Source of the DNA: Paralichthys olivaceus
Lineage: Eukaryota > Chordata > Actinopteri > Pleuronectiformes > Paralichthyidae
NCBI RefSeq assembly: GCF_024713975.1
Contig: NC_091112.1
Location: forward strand, 3,599,001 to 3,663,000
Length of the DNA: 64,000 nt
Reading direction: 5' to 3'
The position numbers and the translations under genes are program-made. A model generated the notes under the pieces. It was not told where the DNA came from. It was given only the letters and a program-made list of their open reading frames with translations, and searched no databases. This document shows, piece by piece, positions 51,121 through 64,000 of the stretch. The first letter of the stretch is position 1. Each line of letters starts with the position of its first letter.

Positions 51121-54100
51121 TACATCGTTTTGAGAGTCTCAGGTTCAGACAAACCTTACAGGACTGTGTCGAGGGACTGAGGGGAAAATAGTGATTGTTG
51201 TAATTAAATTAGCATTAATGATGATGATAGGGTTCAGTTTACAGGGTCACATTCAGGCTCTGTACTCGCAGCCTCACAAGTCCTTGAAAATGAGATGAAA
51301 TACTTAAAAAAAGATAGAAAAATAAACAAGACAGCATTTCAAAATCAACATCAGTATTTGGCATTAAAAAGAAAAAGAGGACACGTCTAAGAATATAGAC
51401 CCTTAAATGTTGCATGGTCGTCGTTTTTGAAGGCCATGACAAGGCATGCAAAGTAAAGAAAGAGATACGGAGAGATTGCATATGGTCTCATGGTTTCTCA
51501 AATGTGTGTCAGGGCTAATGATCCCATTTCTCCCTCAGACTCGGCGGTACGACACCGAACGATCGAAAAGCACGGCCTCTTAAAATGTGCCTCTCTCTAT
51601 CGTAATCCGACCTGCATTAAAAAAAAAAAACACCATGTATGACAGGTTGTGATTGTCTAAGCAATGCAGTGTTTTCACAGCAGCAAAATAAACACTCCTT
51701 TAAAAAAAAGAGGCTTAAAGGATGATGTGACTGTTGACAAATGAGATTTTCACCAGTGAAACTGTCAAAAACGATTTGGATCCATTAGCGCAGACACAGA
51801 GCAATCAACACCAAACGCTCTTTTTCTAGGAGACCTTTTTAAATACAGTGCAGACAGGACAGTTCAATGAAAAAGTCTAACTCAATAACAAAAAAGAAAT
51901 ATTGGATGAAAAGAAAATAACACTTTGGATAGTATAACAATGCAGTGATATATGTATCAAACACAAACTCTTACACACAGTTCCCTTTGAGATTATGCGT
52001 ACAGATGATGGTTAAAAGGCACAATATAAATATGAACAGTCACACGAGACACAAACGAGTAACACAGAAATACACATTCGTAACGGTCGAGCTGCATGTG
52101 TGTAAAATCTTCTTCGGGCTCAGTATTGTTCAGTCGTAATCTCAGATTCAGGGAAGTTGTTGCCACCTCCCACTCCCCTCGCCATTTTCAACAAGCAGCT
52201 GAAAAAAAAAAAATCCCTTTGAATTACAGTTAATGAGCAAAGAAGAAATGTATTGCACAGTCGTCGACGCTGCCCCGCCCCCCCCGCTTCGGGTACGACT
52301 TTAAGAAGTTGTGGGTCGCCGTGATGAAAATTCAAAGCGGTACAAGTCATTGTGGGGGAAGTAGTTTTAAAGGATTAACAAACTGAAGTGACTAGTCGGC
52401 AACTATTTGGATGTTATTACCATCATCTGAGAAGCTGGAGCCAGATCTCCTGATTTAAGATAAATCGATGATCAAAATATTTGCTAATAAATCTAAATAA
52501 CTGCTTTAGACAAAAACGATGTGAGAACCTTTTATCAATTGATTATGAAAATAACAGTTGCATCCATAGTTTTAAATAACTGTTAAAACAAACGACAGCT
52601 AAATAACATATAACCTGATAGAGAAGCTGAGAAAACGCCAATGTAAACAATACGCAACTTACTTTTAGGTAAAATGATCGTCAATTTCATCAACAATGCA
52701 TTTCTGCTTTTGTAGCCACAAAAAAAAACAACAACCCAAAAGAATATTGAAATGAAATCTGTATTAAATCATGTAGGACCTCCCTTCTCTTAACTGAGCT
52801 CTGGAGTTCAGAAATCTATCCCTGGCTTCACACGTTCTCCGTCTTAAAACACTCGAGCGTTCAGATGTGGATCAAGTGTGATAGTTTGCAGGGTCACATT
52901 ATCCTTATTCACATCTTAAAACCACGTCAACGCTAAATGATTTATGAAACCGATAAATACGATACACTCATCTCAACACCTCTTTTAAATTTTTGATCGA
53001 AGTTCGTCTCCTCGTGGGATTTCAAGGACACTTGGGACCAAAAGACAGGAAATGTTACAGATAATTGTCGTCGTCCTGTGAAAACCACACATCTCCAAAA
53101 CGCCACGAGCGGAGACGGTTATCAGTTTCATGTCAAAGAAATTTTCAGGCAAAAGACGGCTTTTTATATCACTTAGCTTAAGAAAGAAGACGGAGGGAAA
53201 TAAATCTTATTCTACTACATTATCGATTTGAAGCAGGTTATAATATACGGATATTATCCTCACACAGGGAAAGAGACAAAATGAAGCACACTAGTTGATT
53301 TCTGAGAATGCTGTTGATGGACGCACTTGTCCAACAGCTGGGAGAGGTTGAAATACATTGAGGATGGTGGTGAAGAAGTGTTTGTTCATCCAAGAGCACG
53401 TCTAGAAACCTGTGATCCTCGGCACATGCTTGCTGACCACATATCACACACACACACACACACTGGGGGTTGAAACACAGCGAGGAGCTCAGCTGACTGA
53501 CGTGTGGTTTGATCAGGGGAGCAGCAGACGTCTTTTCTTTAAAATAAAAAAATCCCAACACGTACCTTGTGCTCAAAATCAGACTGGCTACGCTAAATAA
53601 AAAAAAAAAAACATACGTTATTATTTGATTCTTGACGACGGTCAGTAACTTGAAGGTCAGTGATTTGCAAAGGCAACTACAAAATGACTTGAAGTCTTTG
53701 AACGAGTGCACAACCGCCCAATGTTGGCGTTGATATTATTCTTTCAAAGAACACAGAGTCTAAATAAAAAGCTAGAACTACTCAGGAGAACGATGTTTAA
53801 GAAGAATGGCCCTTTGGTTGTTAATGTCCAGAAAGAAAAGGAAATATAAAAATAAAGAGGAGAGCGTTTGCTGCAGGAGATTTTCATATTAAACAAAGAA
53901 AATGAGGCCAAAGACCGAGGAGGAGGAGAAAGTTAAAATCTGTTTTCCCTTCTGTTTCCAAATCAGTGCCAGTCTCAGCCGTGGTGAGGTTAGCTGCCGA
54001 AGGGGGAGTGCCAGACGTGAGGAACCTTAATTCAGCCGACGGCTGCGTCCAGTCTGTTACTCACAGTCAGCTCCGACCCAAAGTCCGTCTCAGTACATCT

Positions 54101-54273
54101 ACCATCACACACCCAGTCATTCGTCGTCCGTGAGAGCGGACAGGCGTTTCTAAAATGCGAGTGTGTATTGTTGGGGTTCTGAAGGATTTTTTCACGCAGT
54201 GCCACTCCATGAGCCAACAGGACGACGGCTACATTTTCCCTTTTAGCGCGCGCCATTCAACGTAGCCGCTTCT
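51121..54273 (-). other. eya3: eya3 3' untranslated region
   Basis: About 3.1 kb follow the eya3 stop codon. No other gene is recognised and the sequence is AT-rich with short A tracts and a CA tract (53446-53462). The open frame of 157 codons at 53238-53711 has no domain features. The length of this untranslated region is inferred from the first good minus-strand signal near the xkr8 end. Confidence 0.5.
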
Positions 54274-57200
54274 TTACAAGAAGTCCAGTTCCAGCGCTTG
54301 GTGCAGGGACACGAGGTCGCCGTGAGTGGAGATCCGCCAGAAAGGCATGTTGTGCTACAGAGAGACAGACAAGAACAATATTTAGAAAAGAAACGTCTGA
54401 CTGACACTAATGGACGGAGATAGTAAAGAGACACGTCAATTTAAATCTACCTGTTTTGCTGCAAACTCCTCGTCTCGACCGTCACCGATCACCACGTAAG
54501 TAACTTTCTTCCCGAAGCGAGAAATGATCCTCTCAAAGCAACTTTCTTTTCCTGCATGAAGGGGGAAAAAAAAACGGCTTTTCTGAAAATGACTGACTTT
54601 AGCACAACAAGAGCCTCTGAAACACGACATTTAAAAAATAAATGTCGTGCTTTGTATTACTCTACGAACCTATTTTCGTTGCGCTGTAGATATTCTCGAT
54701 GGGGAAGATGTCCCCCAGGCCGTAGAGCAGGACTTTTGCCAGAGCGGGAACAAGCTGAGTGGTGGTGACCAACAGGTTCATACACTTCCCCCTGGTAGAG
54801 GGAATCAAGACATCAATTAAAGATGAAAAAGTATTAAATATTCTGCGCTGTGTTTCTGGCACTGATTAAACTATAGTGTTCAGTTCCAAAGTTCTATGGT
54901 TAGGATTATCACAGGTAGTTTTAGGATGTATTCATTGACAAAGATAAACAACACTGACACTATACGTTTGCGGAGGCTCAAAGCCAAACCTGTGGTTTTA
55001 TCACAGTGGCTGTCTAACTTAAGCTTGTTGCCTCAGGCTAAATATTCATCAAACCTGGATGAGCGTGTGTAAACAGTGAAAAAACGAGTGTCAGCCAGTG
55101 AGGACAAAAACAGAACACGCTGCTTCACAGTATGATTAATGAAGACCAACACTGACAGTAACAACGCTGCCCTCTGACCTGGACTGGATGAGCAGCAGAG
55201 ACTTGAGCGCTGTGCTGAGCCACGCGTCCGTTACGTTCTCGATCTCAGACTGAAGTCGTACAAGCAGCTCCCTCTTCATAGGACTCAACAGATCTGGAAA
55301 ACAATAACATGCATCCATGCAGAAGATTTAGTTTATTTAGTTCTCTGTAAGTACACATCCTAAATATAACAAGGTGTAGACATCCCCGTCAGGAACAGTA
55401 TGTTAACACGCTGCAGTCTTTGACTTTATCTAATGAAACTATGCTCTGTCGTGGCGATCACCGAGTTTATTTTTCTCGCGTTTCTTCCCTTTGAATCTCC
55501 AGGGTCCTGTTCTACAAAACAGGTTTAACAAACTTAACTGGCTCAACCTTGAACTCTGACTTAATAGTGTTTAACAATGAAGTGTTAAACACACAGAAAA
55601 GTCTGTAAACAAAGACTTGAGTCTCTGTTATTCCTTCATACAAACTGACCTCCAACATTTCCCTTGTAGCTGTTGTAGATCTCTTTTAGCCGGCGGTATC
55701 GAAAGGCCAGTTTACGCATCCACTCCACTCCTCCCTGGACTCCTGATGTGGTTCCTGTTGCTCCTCCACCACTGGGCCCATTAAAGCCATCGGCCAAGAA
55801 GTTGTAGTTGCTGAAAAGCAGAGAAGTTGTTGGTTAACTTGACAGATCAAAGTTCCGTAATAAGGCTGATGTATGAAGAACAGTATGTAACTCACCTCAG
55901 TTCCTGTCCATTGTCATCAGAAGCCACGTCCTCAACATGAACTTGATCACATTCCTGAAAGAAATCAAAGAGAATAATCATGTATTTCAACATCAGTGGC
56001 TAAATGGTTAAAATATAACATTAAAACGTAAAACTACGAGACTTCACAGGTAAATATACAAACATAAATGGGCAGAAACTAAAGTATGCAAACAGGATTG
56101 AGGATTGTAGCAGCTAATTAGAGTAGAAATCTGCTGAATGTTAACCTGGCAGCGTGACTGGAGTAGTTTTACTTGTTTAAAATAACAGCCTCTTCTATAC
56201 ACACGTCACTGTACCTCCAGGTCATTGAAGAAAAGGTGAGTGTCGGCCAGCTCAAAGATCAGCTCCTCCATCTGCAGACCCAAGTTCAACACCGTCGCTG
56301 GGTCCTGTGCAAACACCAGAAAACGAACGACATGAGTTCAGGCTGGAAACCGCGTCACACTGTTCACTTCACGTTGTATTTTGTTTTTACAGAAACAAAC
56401 CTTGCCAAACTTCTGTGCATAGGAGCCGGTGAGCAGTGAATGGAATATGATGATGGTCTCATCCAGATCCCACAGAAAAATACGCTGAAAGCAGAAGTGA
56501 AAACACATTTTCATTGTTGTGAAAAAGGTAAAGACTAACTTCTACTCTAAACTACACTAATCTGCCTGGTTACCTCCAGGTCACTGTCAGCTGGTGGGGA
56601 GTTGTCAGACTTCTTGCCTTTCCCTTTAGATTTACCAACCGAGTTCCTGCGTCCGACCTCATCCTGCTCTCTGGCATCAGCAGGGAGCGCCACGCTAATG
56701 GGGAGAGCTGCTCCTACTGGGAGGTTCTCTGGTGGAGAGGCATCTTAGCATGAGATAACAGAGCAAATGATGACTCATGTTAGACTTTATCAAATTGTCT
56801 CCATCAAGCGGTGATCAGTGGTCACAAAGGATTCAAATAAATACAGACCAGAGTTATGAAGGAGTTTAATAGAGGAGGGTTAATCATGTAAAGTGAAGCG
56901 CTGAAATCACCTCTGGGAGGAAGTCCAGCTGAGGCGGCCTCCTCTGACTTCACAGCTGAATATCCTGCCACACCCGCCCCCTGCTCGTCACTGCTGGCCA
57001 GCCCGGCGGGGACGTAGCTGGGAGGCAGAGTGTAGTACTGAGAGAACTGACTCTGACCCAGAGAGTTGTAGCTGCTAAATTCCTGCAAGAGTTGGAAGAG
57101 AAAACAAGAACGTGATTTCAATACAGAGATGGAATATACAATTTGAATATGCTATCGTGCATAGCTAATAATTTATAAAAACAATGCATCTGTAAGGATT

Positions 57201-59744
57201 TGTGTTGTCAATACAAAAATAAAGATTATGACTGAGGCAGTATCTTCTTCTCCCTCCATCTTTGATGTGCTGTGAACAAAAACATGTGACGAAACAGCTA
57301 CAGAGTTTTAACAGTCACACCAGCAGAGGCCCTACCTGTTGGGTCACTGTGGTGGAGGCTGTGGTGGTGGCTGTAGCTGAGGGGATGTTGGAGTACACAC
57401 TAGATGTTGTAAAACTTGAGCCTGGAGACAAAAAGAACTCATGTAAAACAGTGCCAGAGGAAAACAAAAAAACATTTCTACACAGTGATTGAAGTGACAG
57501 AGGAAAACGGAGCTGTGCTACTGCAAGGACAAACTCGTTTATGTTCGAGTGCTTCTCCTATTTGCAGGGAGTGTGACAGCGTTATCTTGTGAGGCAGAGT
57601 GAGGTTGCAGCTTGCCTTGGCTGGGGTATGAGTAGTGCAGCTGGCCTGGCTGGGTTGAGGTATATGTGGTGCTGAAGCTGAGAAACCCAGGCTGGCCACC
57701 AGAGGGTGCCTCAGGCAGCCCTGTCTCAGTTTTTATGCCTGGCCACATAGCACCTGAAGATGGAAGAGAGCAATGGAAGCAGAAAATGTAAGAAGCGGCA
57801 AGAGGAGTGGGTCATCGAAGACTAGGGCAAAGTTAAGAAACCAGTCAGGATGTGTGGGCCTTGTGCGTTTAAGCAGAGATCAAAAGCAAACTGAGCCCAG
57901 AGCACCGAAGCACAGTGAGGCTTTTAAAGCAAATAAACTGCGGAGTGATTGTGGGTTTAGTGAGCAAAGGGTGTTAAAAAAAAAAAAAAGGGCGGTTAGA
58001 GAAGGGGGAGACTAACCAAACGGTGGGAGGCCGTAGGTTTGGCCTGTCTGGGGGAAGGCCGAGTACACAGTGGACTGGACCAGAGGAGGAAAGGCCATCT
58101 GACCGGTGTACGATGTCACCGCTGGACTGAAATGGATAGAGACAGAGAAAGGTACATTTGCATCAAACACAGCTGCAACCGCAACATATTTTCTATTAAC
58201 TCTCCAGACGATGGTTTCTCTATTGATGCAGCAGAAGTCTGGTCACTACAGCAGCATTTTCTGATTAAACTGCAGTTTCCTCACCATCAAATTAGCTTTA
58301 GTCATAAATTTACACCAGCTACACTGATTTAGATCACATTCATATAACAGGGTTAAAACCCCCTTTCATTCTACACTTCCCAAAACCACTTCACTCGAGG
58401 ATTCAGGTGTGTTACATCACCTTCGTTAAATGTAGCCTCCAGCCAGCTCTGCATCATTTCACCTTTCAACATTCTTCACGTCTGTGCCACATTAAAACGT
58501 GATAAGTGATAAGGAGATTGTCATTTGTTCAATGCAGTGTACTCACTTGCTTCCTTGATAAACCTGTTGGGTGTATTCAGAAGTGGCTGTTGAGTCTGTA
58601 GCTGTTAAAAAACCAAAACAAACAGTGTCAGTTTGACAGGTGAGTGGTTGTTGTGCTTCAATGTGTTGTCCAGACAGTGTTACACACCAGAATGTGCATA
58701 TGAGTTCATTGTGTCGCCACAGTCTTGAGATGCTGCTCCTCTGTCTATGTCCGAATGCTCCTGATCACCTGTGATCAAAGACAGATATTTAGTGAACAGC
58801 TTATTTTCCAGGAACATTTTTGTCTGCCCTAAGCCTTTTTTTTTTCTATATACCTGGATCAAGCTGAGCGGTCGACAGTGCAGAATACGAGTTTTCCTGC
58901 TCTGAAGAACCTAAAACAGCAGCTGGACTCCCATCGTTCCCAAGAGTACTGGAAAATGCACAGTCAATTATAATAATATACAATTTCTGCAGCTTCCCTT
59001 AAGTCATCTAAAAACTAAAAGTAAATTAGGAAAAAAAAAAGGGCACATCAGATAAACAAACCACTGTGGTAAGATGTTTGAATAGCATGTTGAAAACTCA
59101 AGATTTACTGGTAATGAATATTCATTAGAATCAAAAGATAAGAAATAGATTTAAAATAAATGAACAACCTGGAATCTTTCTCCAGTCCACCATCAATCTC
59201 AAGCTTGGCTTTCTTTACCTGCACACACACACAAAACAAGTGAAAAATGATGAAAATAATAATAACTTAAAACATTTTAAGCATTTAAACATATATATAT
59301 ATATAGAACATTTTTTAATTCTTCTTAGAGAAACAATAACTGGCAACTATTTTGTATTTTCAGTTGTTAAATTACTGTCAAAGATTTGACCACGACAGAC
59401 AACACGGCACATGTTCAGAGTCTTTTCCAGTTGAACTGAAGTCTGATACCAACCCTCAGTGACTGAAAAAAGAAAATCTAAAGCTACAACTTGAAGCGTC
59501 GTGCTACAAGAACATTATTGGTGAGTAGCGCAAGATAATAAAATAATCAAAATATTCGTCTTTATTCGAGTCCTATGAAACTACAAGATGTGAACTTGCA
59601 CAACCTATATTTGATTAACTTGAAATTCATGACTTTACGCATTTATGAGACAAAAAATAAGTTAAATTTGTGGCACAATAATTTATGTAACGTTCTTTTG
59701 TGCGGACTCACCGGCAGCTCAGGCAGCTCCTGCGAGTCATCCAT
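54274..59744 (-). CDS. eya3: Eyes absent homolog 3, coactivator and phosphatase
   Basis: EYA3 is a nuclear coactivator of SIX proteins and a HAD-family tyrosine phosphatase acting on histone H2AX pTyr142. Eighteen coding exons (59712-59744, 59169-59218, 58854-58948, 58688-58768, 58547-58601, 58017-58126, 57616-57753, 57336-57421, 56911-57082, 56574-56728, 56401-56484, 56215-56304, 55896-55954, 55650-55810, 55179-55293, 54670-54791, 54451-54551, 54274-54354) join in frame to 595 residues; human has 573. Residues 20-310 are the Tyr/Ser/Pro/Gln-rich transactivation part. The Eya domain follows with the catalytic WDLDET (Asp331, Asp333), [20 protein letters not shown], and VIGDGRDE (Asp559). It ends HQALELDFL. 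The intron after 57616 appears to use a GC donor. [16 protein letters not shown] matches the EYA3 start, but an in-frame ATG lies eight codons upstream at 59768. Confidence 0.95.
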
Positions 59745-61980
59745 CTCTGCAGCGGAGCGACCCGACATGTCTGCACGCTCAGCCGACTCCCTCTACCTAA
59801 AAAGCCTGTCCGGACCCTGTACACAACCACAGGAGCAAAAAACACAAAGGCAAAGAATGAACTGCCAGGGGTTATGCCTTATGTAGTTTTCTGATGCGTG
59901 ATGTCCCCCCTCCCCTTGTCCCATCGATGCACACCCCACCCACTATCGCACGCATGATCAGCGGGTAGGTGGCGGCAATGAAGGAAACGGGACACCCTGG
60001 TCTAATCTCCAGCACGAGACTTGCAGGTGAGATACATGTCAGCCTTACGCTGCTCAATGTCCCCACCATGCTTGTGTTTGCAGCGGGATTAAGGAATTGT
60101 GCCACCTTACATGTGACCGACCCTAAATTCAATGAAAACATATTCTCCAGAAGCATTAAGTGCTCAGGTGCAAGCTGTCGAATCAATAGATGTCACAGGG
60201 GGATAAGATCTAACCTCGTTTTGTCCACTGCTCGCTCAACTGGCCTTTCCCCTTGGCTGGAGAGACGGCACGTTTATCTAACTGACATAACGTAGACAGA
60301 AAGAGAAAATAGGTCAGACGGCATATTCAAAATCCTACGAATCTGTCAGGCAGTTGTTAGTGGTGCACGTTCTGTATCAAAGGTGTGCACCTGAAGTGGC
60401 TGGACCATCGGTGAACTAAAAACATATAAGATTTGAAGGAAAATATCCCCAGTGGATGTTGCACAGGTGAATAAATTAACCCACATACTTATATTCTAGC
60501 CTGTAGAAGTATAATTTGCTCTAAAAAAAAAAAACTTTAAAAAGGTGATAAAATAAATATCTACACAGCCAGGGACGGGAATCGTCAAGATTACTACTCC
60601 TACAAAGACTGTTCATCAATATGGTACTTTAAAGAGAATATTTATTACAAGAGGAAAAAAGAAATCAAGAAGAGAATCATTGCAACGCTTTATTTTCTCA
60701 TAGTTACTGTAAAAAAATGTTCAGTCTTGAGCAGCAAGTGATGATTTAAAAATAAAACTTACAAAGAGCTTATTTGAATAAGTAGTTGGTTAAGTAGTAA
60801 ATCAAATTTACAATTTGTAAAGCAACAAAGGCGATGTTTCGAACAAATTACGATTGCAAATAATTACTTTTACTGTCATACCTCCCCTGCAGCTGCCAAT
60901 CACTACATCAACCCGTGCCCGTGTAATTGAGTTAACTGTGTGTGGACCGCAGCCTGTGCAGCATCAGTAACCAAGCCGCTCCGTCATCCAGTGTCACCTG
61001 AGGAATATCACTGCCCTGATACAGGAACCTTCGCTTCAAGTGTTGTCTGTCTTCATCAAAATGGAGGAGTATCGGGGCAGAAGGAAACCACAGACCAGGG
61101 AAACATCATGAATCTGATGTCAGAGTATGTGATCTTGGGCAGTTTTCACAATTAACTTTCTTATTATATACAGATAAATATCAGTTATTCATGAAAAAAA
61201 TGTATTTGCTGTAGCCCTAATGTTATCTTTACTGCCACTATAGCCATTGTTTTTACATTATTAGAAACATTTAACTAAACTGACCTTGATGCGTGACACC
61301 TCAAATAATATTCAGGTTACAGAAGCAATTTATCAATTAAATGTCTTGTTTAGGCTCATCAACAATCCAAATCAGTTCATGATCAACACAATAAACACGG
61401 ACTCTTCACACTGGAGAAGTTAATAATATATATTCAGCATCTCTGCGTTTTAACAAGTGATTAAAGGGACTGTTCGGTTATCGAAACAGTTCTCCATCAG
61501 TTTTCTGTCGATCATCTAATCGATTAATTGACTGATCTCTGCAGCTTTAACACAGAGAAATGGATCGAACTGTCTGATTGTGCACAACAATCATCTCTGT
61601 TGTATTAAATACACAAAACTTTGCCTGGGCAGGAGGCCGATGGTCACAAACACGCTCCTCAACCCCTCTCGTCTATTCCCGACACTCGTGTCTTCATCGG
61701 CATGTCTTCCAGCACATAACCGAGCCGAGGACACTTTGCGGTGAAGGTGAAGTCTGACACCGGACTGATTTCTGGAAGCAGCAGTTCCCCGGGGTTCGAT
61801 TTACGATCTGAACAACGCGTCGCGTTAAATGTAAATGAGACACATTCACTGATGCATCACCAAAACCAACGGCACCGATCAAAACGTAGTACCCCGGTAT
61901 TTAGACGCCACCGATCCAGCTTTCCAATAGCAACGTTAGCATCCAAATGCTAACTGTGTTACTACGCCTTGTACCTGCGG
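59745..61980 (-). other. eya3: eya3 5' leader and first intron
   Basis: No coding exon is recognised upstream of the eya3 start. The stretch probably holds the rest of exon 2 and a long first intron. It is AT-rich from about 60480 to 60900. Open frames on either strand have no recognisable features. Confidence 0.45.
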
Positions 61981-62450
61981 TTTACCTTTTTAAAAAACAC
62001 AGGTAGCTTCAGATCACCTAGCGAACGGGGTTAGCTCCCCGCGAGGGGGACTGAGCAGCCGCCTGCACTTAGTTTGGTCCGGCCCATGAAAGTTTCCCGC
62101 TCCAGAGATTAGTCGGGACCTGTAGCCATTGGAGTGGGCACAGAAATGGCAGCGTGTGAGCGCAGCGGCTAGCGGCGGAGCTAACAGAGGAAACCAACCC
62201 CCTCCCTCCACCCCGCACAGCCCTCGACGCACACCGGGGACCCGCTGCGGCCTCACCATCGAAGGAGCGAAGGACGAGCGTCTGTTAAATCTGCGTCTTC
62301 ATCTGGAGCCACAGACTCAAGCTTTGTCTGTTGTTAGGGACCACTATCTGGCAGGAAGCGGCGGTGCGTGTGGGGCCTCTGCGCATGCGCGACGCATGTC
62401 TCCCGTTTGGCGCGACAGGTGAGCGGAACGAACGCGTGTTGTTTGAACTC
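61980..62450 (-). promoter_or_regulatory. eya3: CpG-rich promoter of eya3
   Basis: A GC- and CpG-rich block (AGCGGCTAGCGGCGGAGC, GCGCATGCGCGACGCATG) lies at the upstream end of eya3. The minus strand has CCAAT at 62132-62128. A NRF1-like GCGCATGCGC palindrome lies at about 62381-62390. The transcription start and first exon limits cannot be read. Confidence 0.55.
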
Positions 62451-63400
62451 GTGAACCGCGATGTTCGATAAACACCGGGCTCGTGTCAGATCATGAATAA
62501 ATACGCGTATCCGCACAATCTTACAGTCTTTATTTTTAAAAGCTAGCTGCGTGTTTAGCTTGAACAGGTCAGCGACTAAGTTCAAGCTAACTTTTAACTT
62601 TGGAGGATACTATGACTATAAATGTCCTTCTCTTTTTAACGGTAGACAAACTGTGGGAAATACCTTTGAGACAATAATGTTTATTTATAACCGAAGAGGA
62701 TATTGTTAAGTTTGAAATAAGCTGATGTTACTTCTCTAATCAGCTGTAGAAGATGTTGTTGAAATAACAACAAGTCTCTTTAACAGTAGAAAAGTTAAAG
62801 TTAAGCTGACGTTGCTTCTCTTATTCACTGTGGAAGATATTTAACAATATTGTACGATAAGTACAGTGTGTAACAAATACACTAAAGTGTCACGTAAACC
62901 TTAAAATATATGTCCAGATATTTTGTGTTCTGTCCAGCCCGTTGACAGAAACAAGAAAGAAAGAAAGTAAATATTCACACTTTGGAATCCAGCAGTAGTA
63001 ACTTATATACTTTACTTTTTATATCTATCATTTAACTTTCAAAATAGTTATCAATGAAATGTTTGTAGCTCTAAACTGTTTTTTAATTAATTGATTAACT
63101 TAAAAATGACAGCCTGCCACTTGCTTAAATTGCATTATGTCTTTATTAAATGTGATAATAAACCTAATAACCCTAAACAGGAAATATGAAAATCTATTAT
63201 TTTGGCTTTCACATTTTTCCCAGTATTTTTATCGGACTTTTTGTCGCCCAAACAAATAATTGACTAATGCGTAACATTGATTAATAGTGAAAATAATCTT
63301 TACTTGCAGTCCTACCGTAACATATAAATTCTTCTTAGGTAACTTTGAAGGTAGAGGGAATGCATTGCAACCAAAAACAGAACACTTTCCTTTTCCTTGG
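62451..63400. other. AT-rich stretch without a recognised gene
   Basis: Only short open frames occur on both strands. The sequence is AT-rich, with a short AAGAAAGAAAG run at about 62952-62967. I see no gene here. Confidence 0.5.
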
Positions 63401-64000
63401 AGATTTTATTTGCCATTTCTGACACAGATTACAGTTCAATATTTCAGTTGATCATGTAAATCAAACTCTTTTACACAGTAGCAGTGGCATGAAAATAAAT
63501 TACACATAAAAAATACAAAACAAAAAAGTAACGCTTCCAAATATGGAAGAAAATTATCTAGAGCTGTGTGTTGCCTTATTTTTTCATTGTTATCTTCAGC
63601 AGGCTTGAAAATGCATCTTCTGTTGTAAAAACCTAAATTGGGGCAAAACAATGTCATCATGAGGAAGATGTCGGAAGATGAAGATTTCTCTTAATAATTT
63701 AATGAAAGTCAGAGATAAATAACAAATCACAATTTTGCTTTTAAGAGATCAAATGATTATTATTCTTTAAGAGTTAACAAGATTTTATTGCACTTTCCAG
63801 GACCATATTACGGAGTCGGCCAGTGGCTGAGAGCCAGCGCCTCCTCAACCCGGTGGTTCTTAAAATAATCAAGCACTTTTTAAAAAAAATACAGATTATT
63901 TTCTATAAAAGGGACCGAGAGGTTTAGGGAAAAGAGATATGTACACACAGTATACATGGATCAGGCCGCCTTGGACAGGCACAAGACATTCACAGTTCTT
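63401..64000 (-). other. Probable 3' end of a further minus-strand gene
   Basis: TTTATT, which reads AATAAA on the minus strand, occurs at 63405-63410 and 63784-63789. The second is followed upstream on the minus strand by less AT-rich sequence (63800-63860). This would suit the 3' untranslated region of a gene lying beyond the right edge. No coding part is recognised, so the gene is unnamed. Confidence 0.3.

Noticed and set aside
53238-53711. A 157-codon minus-strand frame
   Set aside because: It lies in the presumed eya3 3' untranslated region, has a low-complexity hydrophobic start and ends without any known domain.

Overview
The window reads as nuclear DNA of a ray-finned (teleost) fish. 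The genes are intron-rich with GT-AG splice sites. The protein sequences look like teleost orthologues of vertebrate genes, and the spaces between genes carry repeat types common in fish, such as a tRNA-like SINE and short non-coding dispersed repeats. No CRISPR array, bacterial operon, retroviral or Polinton-like element was recognised.

Layout, left to right. 1-3.4 kb: a GC-rich promoter with two full cAMP response elements and the 5' part of lipe. 3.49-7.35 kb (+): lipe, hormone-sensitive lipase. 9.1-19.6 kb (+): ddx6, a DEAD-box translational repressor, with a long leader and a long 3' untranslated region. 20.1-24.45 kb (+): tomm40, the mitochondrial import pore. 24.6-32.7 kb: an apolipoprotein cluster made of a short apoA-IV-like gene (-), an apoA-IV gene (+) and an apoE gene (+). 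33.4-38.2 kb (+): msto1. 39.4-43.9 kb (-): srsf4, an SR splicing factor with unusual sequence islands in its second intron. 44.8-47.1 kb and 48.4-50.8 kb (+): two tandem xkr8 phospholipid scramblase genes. About 51.1-62.4 kb (-): eya3, a transcriptional coactivator and phosphatase. 62.45-64.0 kb holds no recognised coding sequence, but probably the 3' end of another minus-strand gene.

Lipid handling is a local theme: lipe mobilises stored fat and three apolipoproteins carry it. The tomm40-apoE neighbourhood matches human 19q13, where LIPE also lies. DDX6 and APOA4 lie together on human 11q23, and XKR8, EYA3 and SRSF4 on human 1p35. The window therefore joins segments that are separate in mammals. 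All exon boundaries given were read by eye from splice signals and checked for continuous reading frame. Untranslated exon limits are much less certain. I found no convincing undescribed system. The best leads are the paired CREs, the srsf4 intron islands, the caspase-site candidates in both xkr8 genes, a GC-AG intron in eya3, a perfect 16-bp hairpin after tomm40, and a shortened apoA-IV paralogue.
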